A DNA stretch of 62,730 bases, taken from assembly GCF_944377805.1 (NCBI RefSeq), contig NZ_CALWFZ010000010.1:1-62730 (forward strand), given 5' to 3'. Numbering within the stretch: the first letter of the stretch is position 1; each line of letters begins with the position of its first letter. The DNA comes from an uncultured Mediterraneibacter sp. GTDB lineage: Bacteria > Bacillota > Clostridia > Lachnospirales > Lachnospiraceae. The position numbers were made by a program, and so were the translations under genes. The notes beneath the pieces are model-generated. The model saw nothing but the letters and a program-made list of their open reading frames with translations, did not search any database and was not told the origin of the DNA. Below are positions 1 through 8,819 of this stretch, in pieces.

Positions 1-110
1 GATTCAAATATAACACAAAAGAGGCTGTCCTCGCTTTTTAATTATTCAGTTGTAACACATGTATTGTAATCCTACAGCTCCCGGGCCATTTTTCTTTGTC
101 TTTTATTGCG

Positions 111-140
111 TTCGCGAAGTGAATTTGTTATGATAACAAA
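111..140. promoter_or_regulatory. Inverted repeats upstream of rpiB
   Basis: Two perfect palindromic stretches lie upstream of rpiB: TTCGCGAA at 111-118, and TTTGTTAT/ATAACAAA around a single central base at 124-140. They could be operator sites for a regulator encoded elsewhere. No convincing -35/-10 pair was found nearby. The rest of positions 1-236 shows no gene or recognisable RNA. Confidence 0.25.
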
Positions 141-236
141 TGGAGCATCAGTGTACAGGAGAATGTGCGGCATTAAAAGTTCTGCAGTCTGTATGCTGAC
201 AGGGGATCAACAGATAGAAAAGAGGATTATCAAATC

Positions 237-683
237 ATGAAAATAGGTATTGGAAACGACCACTCAGCACTGGAACTCAAGGCGGAGATTATAGAGTTCC
301 TGAAGGAAAAGGGCCACGAAGTAACAGACTACGGAACAGATTCGGATAAGAGCTGTGACTATCCGGTATACGGAGAGATCGTGGCCAGAGCAGTGGCATC
401 AGGAGAAGTGGATCAGGGAATCTTAATCTGCGGAACAGGACTTGGCATCTCCCTTGCGGCGAATAAAGTCAGGGGGATTCGGGCCGCAGTGTGCAGCGAA
501 CCTTTTACAGCCAAAATGGCCAGAGCCCATAATAACTGCAATATCCTTGCTTTTGGCGCCAGAGTGGTAGGCGCAGAGCTGGCCAAAATGATTGTAGATA
601 CATGGCTGAATACAGAATTTGAAGGCGGGCGCCACCAGAAGAGAGTAGATCTGATTATGGAGATCGAAGAGAAAGAGCAGTAA
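237..683 (+). CDS. rpiB: Ribose-5-phosphate isomerase B
   Basis: Cytosolic enzyme interconverting ribose 5-phosphate and ribulose 5-phosphate in the pentose phosphate pathway. The 148-residue length and the motifs are those of the RpiB/LacAB family: an N-terminal GIGNDHSALELK, a central ICGTGLGIS carrying the catalytic cysteine, and RAAVCSEP followed by ARAHNNCN. LacA/LacB are related but work as pairs of subunits, and only one gene is present here, so RpiB is the better call. An AGAGGA-type ribosome site precedes the ATG. The gene lies 36 bases before the endonuclease III gene and is probably co-transcribed with it. Confidence 0.93.
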   Translation: MKIGIGNDHSALELKAEIIEFLKEKGHEVTDYGTDSDKSCDYPVYGEIVARAVASGEVDQGILICGTGLGISLAANKVRGIRAAVCSEPFTAKMARAHNNCNILAFGARVVGAELAKMIVDTWLNTEFEGGRHQKRVDLIMEIEEKEQ

Positions 684-719
684 TGCACATGACAGTTTAG
701 AAGGAGAGGAACCAGACAA

Positions 720-1355
720 ATGACAAAAAAGCAGAGAGCTTTGGAAGTAATTGAACGACTGAAAAAAGAATACCCAGATGCCGGATGCACACTGGATTAT
801 GATCAGGCATGGAAACTTCTGGTCAGCGTTCGGCTTGCGGCTCAATGTACAGACGCCCGGGTTAATGTAGTGGTGGAGGGCCTGTACGATAAATATCCGA
901 ATGTAGCTGCGCTGGCAGACGCCAGCGTAGATGATATAGAGGCAATTGTGCGCCCCTGCGGGCTGGGCAGGAGTAAAGCAAGAGACATCAGCGCATGTAT
1001 GAAAATACTCCGCGATGAGTACGACGGCAAAGTGCCAGGTGACTTTGATGCGCTGTTGAAACTGCCGGGTGTGGGACGCAAAAGTGCCAATCTGATTATG
1101 GGAGATGTGTTTGGGAAACCGGCTATTGTCACGGATACCCACTGTATACGTCTTGTCAACCGTATCGGCCTTGTAGACGGTATAAAAGAGCCGAAAAAAG
1201 TGGAAATGGCGCTGTGGAAGATCATTCCGCCGGAAGAGGGGAGCGACTTCTGTCACCGCCTGGTCTATCATGGAAGAGATGTGTGCACCGCCCGGACAAT
1301 CCCGCATTGCGACGTGTGCTGTCTGGCGGACATCTGCAAGAAAGCCGGCGTATAA
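720..1355 (+). CDS. nth: Endonuclease III (DNA glycosylase/AP lyase)
   Basis: Base-excision repair enzyme that removes oxidised pyrimidines and cleaves the abasic strand. At 211 residues it has the usual length. The helix-hairpin-helix LPGVGRKSA carries the catalytic lysine, and VTDTHCIRLVNR carries the conserved aspartate. A C-terminal four-cysteine iron-sulfur motif is present, but the first spacing is C-x7-C (CTARTIPHC) instead of the usual C-x6-C; the remaining C-x2-C-x5-C is normal. GAAGGAGAGG before the ATG is a strong ribosome site. It follows rpiB and precedes the flavodiiron gene by 45 bases. Confidence 0.93.
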   Translation: MTKKQRALEVIERLKKEYPDAGCTLDYDQAWKLLVSVRLAAQCTDARVNVVVEGLYDKYPNVAALADASVDDIEAIVRPCGLGRSKARDISACMKILRDEYDGKVPGDFDALLKLPGVGRKSANLIMGDVFGKPAIVTDTHCIRLVNRIGLVDGIKEPKKVEMALWKIIPPEEGSDFCHRLVYHGRDVCTARTIPHCDVCCLADICKKAGV

Positions 1356-1400
1356 AAGCCGGAAAGAGAAGTGAATAATAACTGAGAAAAGGAGGCAGAC

Positions 1401-3935
1401 ATGAAAAGTATTCAACTGAGAGATAATTTTTATTGGACAGGAATCATTGACGAACAGCTGAGAGTCTTTGATATTATTATGTACACGGAATTTGGAACTA
1501 CTTATAACTCTTATGTAATGAAAGCCGGAAACAAGACCGTGCTTTTCGAGACTGCCAAAGCCAAATTCTTTGACGAGTATTTAGAAAAACTGCAGGAAGT
1601 GACGGATGTGCACAAGATCGATTATCTTGTAGTAAGTCACACGGAACCGGATCATGCCGGAAGCGTGGAGAGGCTGCTTGACTACAGTCCGCAGATGAAG
1701 GTGATCGCAACAGGATGCGCGCTGGGATTCCTAAAAGAGATTGTCAACCGTGACTTTGTAGGAATTCCGGCCAGAGACGAGGATAAGATGGAGATCGGGA
1801 ATCGTACACTGCGGTTTATGTTTGTGCCGAACCTGCACTGGCCGGATACCATGTACACGTTTATCGAGGAGGAACAGATCCTCGTGACATGCGATTCTTT
1901 CGGAGCACATTACTGCCTGCCGGAAGTAGTATCCACGGAGATCAAGGAGGAAGAGGACTATCAGAAAGCCCTGAAATATTACTACGACTGCATTATCGGG
2001 CCGTTCAAGCCATTTATGCTCAAAGCGCTGGAGCGCGTGGAGACGATGGATATTTCCATGATCTGTACCGGGCATGGACCGGTACTTGTAGGAGACCGGA
2101 TCAAAGCCGTGATGAAACAGTACAGAGAATGGTCCACCGTAGTGAATCCAAACCCGAAGAAAACAGTGATTATCCCTTATGTCAGCGCTTACGGTTACAC
2201 AAAGACGCTGGCGGAAAAGATAGCGGAAGGTGTGCGAGACAGCGGAAATATTGATGTGAGATCCTATGACATGGTAGAGGCAGACGCATCAAAAGTCAGT
2301 GAAGAAATTCTCTTTGCGGACGGTATTCTGTTGGGAACCCCTACGATTGTAGGAGACGCATTAAAACCGATCTGGGATCTGACCCTTGGCATGTTTCCAG
2401 CTACCCACGGCGGCAAATATGCGGGAGCTTTCGGAAGCTATGGATGGAGCGGCGAGGGCGTTCCCAATATTACGGAACGGCTCAGACAGCTCAAAATGAA
2501 AGTATCAGAAGGGTTCCGGGTGCGCTTTAAGCCTTCGGAGGCGGATTTGGTGAGCGCTTACGAGTATGGCTACCAGTTTGGCTGTGTAGTTCAGAATAAG
2601 GAACCTGTAAAGCCCAAGAAGAAAGGGGCAAGAAGTCTTGTAAAATGCCTTGTCTGCGGAGAAATTTTTGATTCTTCTCTGGAAATCTGCCCTGTGTGCG
2701 GAGTCGGGAAAGAGAACTTCGTGTCAGTGGAAGTAGAGGAATCCGGATATACGAACGACACCAGAGAATATTATGTGATTCTCGGAAACGGCGCCGCGGG
2801 CTTCAATGCCGCTAAAGCGATCCGTCAGAGAGATAAGACGGGATCGATTGTAATGATTTCAGATGAACCTTTTGCGGCATACAACCGCCCGATGCTTACG
2901 AAATCTATCGTTGCGGGATTAAGCGCGGATCAGATAGCCATCGAGGAGCCGGGGTGGTATGAGAAAAACAGCGTATATCAGATGCTCGGAAAAAAGGTGA
3001 AATCCGTAGACATGGACGGGAAAGAAGTCTATCTTGAAAGTGGGGAGCGGATTCAGTTTACCAGGCTGATCTATGCGCTTGGAAGCGAATGCTTTATTCC
3101 ACCGATGGAGGGAAGCACACTTCCCGAAGTTGTGGCCATCCGCAGACTCTCCGATGTGGAAAAGGTGGAGAATCTGATGGAGAACGCATCAGACGCGGTC
3201 GTGATCGGCGGAGGTGTTCTCGGATTAGAAGCGGCGTGGGAACTGAAGAAAGCCGGTCTTAAAGTAACCGTGCTCGAAGTGGCTCCGGTATTGATGGGGC
3301 GCCAGCTCGACTCCGGATCTGCGGAGATCCTCAAACAGATTGCTGCGAAAAATGATGTGACGATCCGTACCGGTGTGACTGTAGCCGCCATTGAAGGCGA
3401 TGAGCATGTGAGAGGGGTGCGGCTTGCCGGAGGAGAAAACATACCTGCCCAGATGGTGATTGTCTCTGCGGGAGTTCGCGCAAACACAGAGCTTGCGAAG
3501 GCGATGGGACTTAAAACAGACAGGGCTGTGCTGGTAGACAGTCATATGGAGACGAACCTGCCCGGCGTATATGCGTGCGGAGACTGTGCCGAGTATGAGG
3601 GCTCTAACTATGCAATCTGGCCGGAAGCTGTAGAGCAAGGCAGGATCGCGGGAGCTAACGCCGTGGGCGAAGGCCTTGAGTACGAGCCGGTTGAGGCGGC
3701 GCTGACATTCCACGGAATGAATACCGCGCTGTTCGCGGCGGGGGACAACGGGAAAAACCCGAACCTGCTGTATAAGACTGTGGAATTCCGTGATATGGGG
3801 AAAGGCCAGTACCGCAAATATTTCTTCTTAAATAACAGATTATCGGGAGTAATCATGATTGGTGATTTAAGCGAGATGGCAAAGATGACAGAAGCCCTGA
3901 AAAACCATTCTTTATATCAGGATATAATACAGTAA
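1401..3935 (+). CDS. Flavodiiron protein-rubredoxin-NAD(P)H reductase fusion
   Basis: A one-chain oxygen (or nitric oxide) reductase predicted to move electrons from NAD(P)H through FAD, a rubredoxin iron and FMN to a diiron site. Domains in order: metallo-beta-lactamase-like diiron domain (residues 1-250, ligands in H80-x-E82-x-D84-H85 and a later TGHGP); flavodoxin domain (about 255-400, SAYGYTKTLAEKI); a short rubredoxin-like knuckle (about 414-432, CLVC then CPVC with 10 residues between); and a pyridine-nucleotide-disulfide oxidoreductase domain (about 455-844, GNGAAGFNAA, GGGVLGLEAA, ACGDCAEY). The 844 residues match the multidomain flavodiiron class known from Clostridia. It detoxifies O2 in the cytosol of anaerobes. 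AAAAGGAGG precedes the ATG and a strong terminator follows. Confidence 0.9.
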   Translation: MKSIQLRDNFYWTGIIDEQLRVFDIIMYTEFGTTYNSYVMKAGNKTVLFETAKAKFFDEYLEKLQEVTDVHKIDYLVVSHTEPDHAGSVERLLDYSPQMKVIATGCALGFLKEIVNRDFVGIPARDEDKMEIGNRTLRFMFVPNLHWPDTMYTFIEEEQILVTCDSFGAHYCLPEVVSTEIKEEEDYQKALKYYYDCIIGPFKPFMLKALERVETMDISMICTGHGPVLVGDRIKAVMKQYREWSTVVNPNPKKTVIIPYVSAYGYTKTLAEKIAEGVRDSGNIDVRSYDMVEADASKVSEEILFADGILLGTPTIVGDALKPIWDLTLGMFPATHGGKYAGAFGSYGWSGEGVPNITERLRQLKMKVSEGFRVRFKPSEADLVSAYEYGYQFGCVVQNKEPVKPKKKGARSLVKCLVCGEIFDSSLEICPVCGVGKENFVSVEVEESGYTNDTREYYVILGNGAAGFNAAKAIRQRDKTGSIVMISDEPFAAYNRPMLTKSIVAGLSADQIAIEEPGWYEKNSVYQMLGKKVKSVDMDGKEVYLESGERIQFTRLIYALGSECFIPPMEGSTLPEVVAIRRLSDVEKVENLMENASDAVVIGGGVLGLEAAWELKKAGLKVTVLEVAPVLMGRQLDSGSAEILKQIAAKNDVTIRTGVTVAAIEGDEHVRGVRLAGGENIPAQMVIVSAGVRANTELAKAMGLKTDRAVLVDSHMETNLPGVYACGDCAEYEGSNYAIWPEAVEQGRIAGANAVGEGLEYEPVEAALTFHGMNTALFAAGDNGKNPNLLYKTVEFRDMGKGQYRKYFFLNNRLSGVIMIGDLSEMAKMTEALKNHSLYQDIIQ

Positions 3936-3953
3936 ATACTGTTTCTGACAGGG

Positions 3954-4001
3954 TCGCCCGGATCCCCGCTGACACCGCGGGGCCCCGGGCGATAATTTTT
4001 T
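3954..4001 (+). terminator. Rho-independent terminator after the flavodiiron gene
   Basis: A long GC-rich hairpin pairs TCGCCCGG with CCGGGCGA and CCCCGC with GCGGGG around a small loop. It is followed by TAATTTTTT. It closes the rpiB-nth-flavodiiron group. Confidence 0.88.
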
Positions 4002-4022
4002 GCCTTTATCAGTAAAAAATCC

Positions 4023-4049
4023 TTGCATTTTTAGAAAATATATGATAAT
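4023..4049 (+). promoter_or_regulatory. Probable promoter of tRNA-Gly
   Basis: TTGCAT at 4023-4028 and GATAAT at 4044-4049, with a short 15-base spacer, lie about 24 bases before the mature tRNA 5' end. The spacing is below the optimum, so the exact -35 is uncertain. Confidence 0.4.
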
Positions 4050-4072
4050 ATATCACTCGTGTCAGATATGAT

Positions 4073-4143
4073 GCGGGTGTAGTTCAATGGTAGAACACCA
4101 GCCTTCCAAGCTGGATACGTGAGTTCGATTCTCATCACCCGCT
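4073..4143 (+). tRNA. tRNA-Gly (anticodon TCC)
   Basis: The segment folds as a 71-base cloverleaf. The acceptor strands GCGGGTG and CACCCGC pair perfectly, the anticodon stem CCAGC/GCTGG encloses the loop CTTCCAA with anticodon TCC, and GTTCGATTC forms the T loop. The CCA end is not encoded. A T-rich run directly after the gene can end transcription. Confidence 0.96.
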
Positions 4144-4222
4144 CTCTTTTTTTGTCAAAATACAGTGCCGCCGCTCGCGGCGTTCCTTCCTGTCTTCTTC
4201 CGGCTCAGCCGGGAATCTGCGA

Positions 4223-4251
4223 TTGTATCATTCTCCCCCCTGTGCTATACT
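4223..4251 (+). promoter_or_regulatory. Probable promoter of the DUF624-xpt pair
   Basis: TTGTAT at 4223-4228 and TATACT at 4246-4251, with a 17-base spacer, lie about 35 bases before the DUF624 start codon. No purine riboswitch was recognised in this short leader, although xpt genes often have one. Confidence 0.5.
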
Positions 4252-4285
4252 GTAAGAAATTACGCTGACAGAGGACAGAAAAATT

Positions 4286-4933
4286 ATGAGATTCAATATT
4301 ACGGATAATGTGATTGTAAGGGCGCTCTCGAAAATATGTGATATGGTCTGTCTGAACATATTATGGCTGATCTGCTCCATTCCTATTGTTACCATAGGAG
4401 CGTCTACGACTGCGCTGTATACAGTTATGCTTAAGATAATTAAAAATGAGGAAGGATACATTTTACGCGGGTTTTTCAAAGCATTCAAAACCAATTTCAG
4501 GCAGAGCACGATTATATGGATCGTACTGCTGCTTCTGGGAACTGTCTGCTGGGTGGATTTCCGGGTGTCCGGCATGATACCGGGGACGGCGGGCCTGGTC
4601 ATGAGAAGCATATTCCTGCTGGCAGGTTTTATCCTGCTGTCGGTGACGATCTACATATTTCCGCTGACTGCACGCTATGAGAACAGTATACGGGCAACGT
4701 TTCAGAACGCGCTGATTCTGACAGTGGGCAGACTCCCTTATACAATCCTGATGGCGGCGATTACAGTGGCGGCTGTGATTGCGTCTCTCTGGAACACCCT
4801 GACGCTGATGTTTGCGCTGCCGCTCTGGCTTATCATCGGAGTGTCGCTGCTGGCGTGGATCAATTCCTATATTTTGAGAAGAGTATTTGTGATATTTGAA
4901 AATAATGACAACAGTATAGATGAAGAGGAGTAG
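4286..4933 (+). CDS. DUF624 (YesL-like) membrane protein
   Basis: A 215-residue integral membrane protein with about five hydrophobic helices. Its N-terminus (DMVCLNILWLICSIPIVTIGASTTALY) is characteristic of the DUF624/YesL family, which often lies beside carbohydrate transport genes in Firmicutes and has no settled biochemical role. The central segment FFKAFKTNFRQS also fits the family. The gene ends three bases before xpt and is presumably co-transcribed with it, but that neighbour suggests no particular function. The call to the family is firm; the function is unknown. Confidence 0.8.
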   Translation: MRFNITDNVIVRALSKICDMVCLNILWLICSIPIVTIGASTTALYTVMLKIIKNEEGYILRGFFKAFKTNFRQSTIIWIVLLLLGTVCWVDFRVSGMIPGTAGLVMRSIFLLAGFILLSVTIYIFPLTARYENSIRATFQNALILTVGRLPYTILMAAITVAAVIASLWNTLTLMFALPLWLIIGVSLLAWINSYILRRVFVIFENNDNSIDEEE

Positions 4934-4936
4934 GAC

Positions 4937-5581
4937 ATGAATTTTCTGGAAGAACGAATCGTAAAAGACGGTGTGGTAAAGAAAGGAAATGTACTCAAAG
5001 TAGACAGCTTTTTAAATCATCAGATGGATATTAAACTCCTGGATGAGATGGGGGCCGAGTTCAAGCGCAGATTCGCGGACAAGCCGATCAACAAGATCCT
5101 GACGATCGAGGCGTCGGGCATCGGCATTGCCTGCGTTGCTGCGCAGCATTTTAATGTTCCTGTCGTGTTTGCGAAGAAATCGCAGAGCATTAACCTGGAC
5201 GGGGATATGTATGTGGCTGAGGTGGAGTCTTTTACTCACAAATGTATCAATCATGTGATTGTAGCCCAGAAGTTCTTAAGCCCGTCAGACCATGTGCTGA
5301 TCATCGATGATTTTCTGGCGAACGGCTGCGCCCTTCAGGGTCTGCTCCAGATTGTCCAGTCGTCAGGAGCTACGGTAGAGGGGATCGGTATTGCCATTGA
5401 GAAAGGCTTCCAGCCGGGAGGAAGGATCATCCGCAATCTTGGGTTCCAGCTCGAATCACTGGCGATTGTGGACGGAATGAACGCTGAGACCGGCGAGATC
5501 CAGTTTCGGGATCAGTCGAAGATGAACGGAAGCGCAGGAGTGGGAAAAGACAGAATATGCCGGAGCGCGACGCTTGACTGA
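4937..5581 (+). CDS. xpt: Xanthine phosphoribosyltransferase
   Basis: Purine salvage enzyme that makes XMP from xanthine and PRPP in the cytosol. The type I phosphoribosyltransferase PRPP loop is seen as [14 protein letters not shown], and the N-terminal ERIVKDG and SFLNHQMD segments match Xpt. The protein is 214 residues, while family members are typically about 190. The extra residues form a C-terminal tail after [14 protein letters not shown] with no recognisable motif, so it may be a lineage-specific extension. It starts three bases after the DUF624 gene. Confidence 0.9.
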   Translation: MNFLEERIVKDGVVKKGNVLKVDSFLNHQMDIKLLDEMGAEFKRRFADKPINKILTIEASGIGIACVAAQHFNVPVVFAKKSQSINLDGDMYVAEVESFTHKCINHVIVAQKFLSPSDHVLIIDDFLANGCALQGLLQIVQSSGATVEGIGIAIEKGFQPGGRIIRNLGFQLESLAIVDGMNAETGEIQFRDQSKMNGSAGVGKDRICRSATLD

Positions 5582-5651
5582 AAATCTTTCTGTTATCTGA
5601 CAGAAGATACGGTAAAACGCGCGGGCCGAAACAGGGAGGAAAATACTATTC

Positions 5652-5680
5652 TGGACAAAATTCCCACCATCATTTATAAT
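5652..5680 (+). promoter_or_regulatory. Promoter of the amino-acid symporter gene
   Basis: TGGACA at 5652-5657 and a perfect TATAAT at 5675-5680 are separated by 17 bases. The pair lies about 54 bases before the TTG start codon. Confidence 0.72.
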
Positions 5681-5733
5681 GAAAATCCACTGTATTTAAC
5701 AGAATATCCAAAAAGGAAAGAGAGGAAAGAATA

Positions 5734-7137
5734 TTGTTTGCACAAATCATCAACACATTAAGCGATCTTTTGTACAGCTATATCCTGATTATCCTGCTCC
5801 TCGGTACAGGTATATATTTTTCGGTCAGAACCCGATTTGTACAGTTCCGCATGCTGTGGGAATCGATTCGCGTTGTCATGGAGCCGAAAAATGACGAGAA
5901 CGGTTTGTCTTCATTTCAGGCGCTAATGGTTTCCACTGCGTCCCGTGTAGGGACAGGCAACATTGCGGGTATATCCACAGCGATCTGCCTGGGGGGCCCG
6001 GGAGCTGTATTCTGGATGTGGATAACTGCGCTTCTTGGAAGTGCATCCGCTTTTATCGAAAGTACGCTGGCTCAGATCTATAAAAGGAAGGCAGAGGACG
6101 GAACCTGTTACGGAGGGCCGGCATACTATATTCAGGCTGTATTAAAGAGCCGCTGGCTCGGAGCGCTTTTTGCCGTATTTCTGATTCTTACCTACATGGT
6201 AGGGTTCAACATGGTAGCATCCTTTAATATTGTGGATTCTTTCCGGGCGTACAGCTTTTTCGATGCATCGACGACTCCGCTGATCATCGGCGGCATCCTT
6301 GCTGTGATCTTTGCCATCTGTATCTGCGGGGGAAGCACACGAATCTCGAAAATTACAGGAGTGCTTGTGCCGGTCATGGGGATCTTCTATCTGCTGCTGG
6401 CGCTGTATGTTGTAGTTACGCACTTTGAACTGATTCCCCGGATGTTTTCGGATATTTTCTCAAATGCATTTGACATCCATGCAATCTTTGGAGGATTTAC
6501 AGGCTCCTGTGTGATGCAGGGTATTAAGAGAGGCCTGTTCTCCAATGAAGCCGGTGTCGGATCTGCGCCGAATGCCGCTGCCAGCGCTTCTGTATCCCAC
6601 CCGGTTAAACAGGGGCTTGTACAGATGCTCTCTGTATTTATCGATACAATAGTGATCTGTTCCGCCACATCGTTCCTGCTTCTGTGCTCCGGCATTGCCC
6701 CGAGCGATGAACTTAAAGGAATGCCGTGGGTACAGGCGGCTGCGGAAGCGTCTCTGGGCCAGGCGGGAGTTATCTTTATCACAATCGCGCTGTTCCTGTT
6801 CGCGTTTACTACGCTGATCGGAAACTTCTTTTATGCCGAAATGGGGCTGGGTTATCTGTGCGATAAGAAGCCAAACAGGAATCTGCTTATTGCGCTGCGC
6901 GCAGTTGCCACTATCGTTGTATTCGGCGGTTCCATGATGGAGTTCAGCGTGGCGTGGAGCACGGCAGACGTTATCATGGGCTTTCTGGCACTGATCAATC
7001 TTCCGGTCATAATCATACTGGGCGGCCCGGCGATTCACTGCATGAGGGATTATATGAAACAGAAACAGGCCGGGAAAAATCCGGTGTTCAGGGCAAAAGA
7101 CATTCAGCTGAAAGACAAAACGGACTTTTGGAACTGA
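5734..7137 (+). CDS. Alanine/glycine:cation symporter (AGCS family)
   Basis: A 467-residue polytopic membrane transporter that takes up alanine or glycine with a sodium ion or proton. Family marks include the early GTGIYFSVRTRFVQFRM, the AGCS signature region STASRVGTGNIAGISTAI, YGGPAYYIQ, and FSNEAGVGSAPNAAAS. About ten hydrophobic helices are apparent. The start is TTG, chosen because AGAGGAAAG lies just upstream and the protein begins correctly there. The gene is flanked by its own promoter and a strong terminator, so it is monocistronic. Substrate specificity cannot be read from the sequence. Confidence 0.9.
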   Translation: MFAQIINTLSDLLYSYILIILLLGTGIYFSVRTRFVQFRMLWESIRVVMEPKNDENGLSSFQALMVSTASRVGTGNIAGISTAICLGGPGAVFWMWITALLGSASAFIESTLAQIYKRKAEDGTCYGGPAYYIQAVLKSRWLGALFAVFLILTYMVGFNMVASFNIVDSFRAYSFFDASTTPLIIGGILAVIFAICICGGSTRISKITGVLVPVMGIFYLLLALYVVVTHFELIPRMFSDIFSNAFDIHAIFGGFTGSCVMQGIKRGLFSNEAGVGSAPNAAASASVSHPVKQGLVQMLSVFIDTIVICSATSFLLLCSGIAPSDELKGMPWVQAAAEASLGQAGVIFITIALFLFAFTTLIGNFFYAEMGLGYLCDKKPNRNLLIALRAVATIVVFGGSMMEFSVAWSTADVIMGFLALINLPVIIILGGPAIHCMRDYMKQKQAGKNPVFRAKDIQLKDKTDFWN

Positions 7138-7166
7138 GCCGGAACGTTTTCTGAAGAAGAATAACA

Positions 7167-7226
7167 GAGCCTGAGATACAGCTAAAGTAAAGGTTTACTT
7201 TAACGCTGTATCTCGGGCTCTTTTTG
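7167..7226 (+). terminator. Terminator after the symporter gene
   Basis: A 16-base arm starting GAGCCTGAGA pairs with its partner ending CGGGCTC, with an inner AAAGTAAA/TTTACTTT extension. TTTTTG follows. Confidence 0.9.
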
Positions 7227-7257
7227 TTTCCGCAATTCTCCAAAACTGTTCTCTCCT

Positions 7258-7323
7258 TTGCAACTATCTCCGGATTATGTTATCCTATACATTGACATAA
7301 AGTATCCATTCCGCGTGGCGGAA
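7258..7323 (+). promoter_or_regulatory. murE upstream region: candidate promoter and inverted repeat
   Basis: TTGCAA at 7258-7263 and TATCCT at 7281-7286 with 17 bases between form a moderate promoter. A perfect TTCCGC/GCGGAA inverted repeat with a three-base centre lies at 7309-7323, in the leader and just before the ribosome site. It could be an operator or a small leader hairpin. Confidence 0.4.
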
Positions 7324-7345
7324 CTGGCATGGGAGGAATTATACT

Positions 7346-8815
7346 GTGAAGTTAAATAAATTACTGGAACGTTTGGAATACCAGGTGATTCAGGGCAGTG
7401 ACGGGATCGAAGTCACTACCCTTATCAATGACTCAAGAAAAGTGGAGGACGGCTCTGTGTTTGTATGTATCAGCGGAGCTGTGTCCGACGGGCACTGTTT
7501 TATCCCTGATGTTGCGCAGAAAGGAGCGGCGGCTGTTATCGTGGAGAAAGAAGTGGACGCTCCGGATCATGTGACCGTTATCCGCGTGGAAGATACAAGG
7601 TATGCTCTGGCGCTCATGTCCGCGGCTTATTTCGACTATCCGGCGGAGAAACTTAAGGTGATAGGAATTACCGGCACAAAAGGGAAGACTACAACGACCT
7701 ATATGATCAAGTCCATTCTTGACAGTGTCGGATACAACGTAGGATTGATCGGAACGATCGAGGCGATCATCGGTGAGGAGAAGATTCCGGCTGCCAACAC
7801 AACGCCCGAGTCTTATACGATTCAGGAGTATTTTGCCAGGATGGTGGAAGCGGGCTGCGACTGTGTTGTGATGGAAGTCTCCTCCCAGGGGCTTATGCTT
7901 CACCGTACGGCAGGTATTCCGTTTGAGATCGGGATATTTACGAATCTTGGGAAGGATCACATCGGCCCTAATGAGCATAAAGATTTTGAGGACTATAAGC
8001 GCTGCAAAGGGCTTTTGTTCAAACAGTGCAGATTAGGGATTGCCAATGTGGATGACAAGTATTTCCGCGATGTGTTCCAGGGAGCTACATGCCGTGTTGA
8101 GACATTTGGATTCTCGAAAGAGGCAGATCTTCGGGCGGAGGATGTTCAGCTTATCTCAAGACCCGGGTATCTGGGAGTGGCGTATCATGTGTCAGGCCTG
8201 ATGAACTTCGACGTAGAGATCGATATTCCGGGAACATTCAGTGTATATAACTCCCTGACAGCGATTTCTGTCTGCCGTCATTTCAATGTAGCGGTTGAGA
8301 AGATCAAAGAAGCTCTTAAAAAGGCCAGAGTAAAAGGCCGTATAGAGATGATCAAGGTATCGGATGAGTTTACTTTGATGATCGACTACGCACACAATGC
8401 CATGAGCCTGGAGAGTCTTCTTACTACTTTGAAGGAGTACGATCCGAAGCGTCTTGTATGTCTCTTCGGATGTGGAGGCAACCGCTCAAAAGACCGCAGA
8501 TACGAGATGGGAGAAGTGTCGGGACGGCTTGCGGACCTGACAATTATTACCTCAGATAACCCCAGGTTTGAAGAGCCTCAGGCGATCATAGACGATATCA
8601 AAGCAGGAATCGGAAGAACTGATGGAAAATATGTAGAGATCTGTGACAGGAAAGACGCGATCAAGTATGCCATTGCACATGGAGAGCCGGGGGATGTGAT
8701 CGTTCTGGCAGGAAAAGGACATGAGGACTACCAGGAAATCCGCGGGGTGAAGCATCCGATGGATGAACGTGTACTGATTGCGGAAGTGTTAGAGGAATTA
8801 AAAGAAGGAAAGTAA
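7346..8815 (+). CDS. murE: UDP-MurNAc-tripeptide synthetase (meso-diaminopimelate type)
   Basis: Cytosolic Mur ligase that adds the third residue to UDP-MurNAc-Ala-Glu in peptidoglycan synthesis. The Mur ATP loop is GITGTKGKTTTTY (about residues 107-119). The AANTTPES segment and the substrate motif DNPR at residues 404-407 are seen. DNPR is the signature of ligases that add meso-diaminopimelate instead of lysine. The 489-residue length is normal. The GTG start is preceded by GGGAGG six to ten bases upstream. The gene is four bases from priA and probably co-transcribed with it. Confidence 0.95.
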   Translation: MKLNKLLERLEYQVIQGSDGIEVTTLINDSRKVEDGSVFVCISGAVSDGHCFIPDVAQKGAAAVIVEKEVDAPDHVTVIRVEDTRYALALMSAAYFDYPAEKLKVIGITGTKGKTTTTYMIKSILDSVGYNVGLIGTIEAIIGEEKIPAANTTPESYTIQEYFARMVEAGCDCVVMEVSSQGLMLHRTAGIPFEIGIFTNLGKDHIGPNEHKDFEDYKRCKGLLFKQCRLGIANVDDKYFRDVFQGATCRVETFGFSKEADLRAEDVQLISRPGYLGVAYHVSGLMNFDVEIDIPGTFSVYNSLTAISVCRHFNVAVEKIKEALKKARVKGRIEMIKVSDEFTLMIDYAHNAMSLESLLTTLKEYDPKRLVCLFGCGGNRSKDRRYEMGEVSGRLADLTIITSDNPRFEEPQAIIDDIKAGIGRTDGKYVEICDRKDAIKYAIAHGEPGDVIVLAGKGHEDYQEIRGVKHPMDERVLIAEVLEELKEGK

Positions 8816-8819
8816 TTGC

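Noticed and set aside
423-1415. A 330-residue minus-strand frame across rpiB and nth
   Set aside because: It lies wholly over two well-recognised plus-strand genes, has no family motif and no ribosome site; it is an antisense shadow.
4144-4285. Purine riboswitch ahead of the DUF624-xpt pair
   Set aside because: xpt genes often have one, so I looked, but the leader is short (about 35 bases after the promoter) and lacks the conserved loops.
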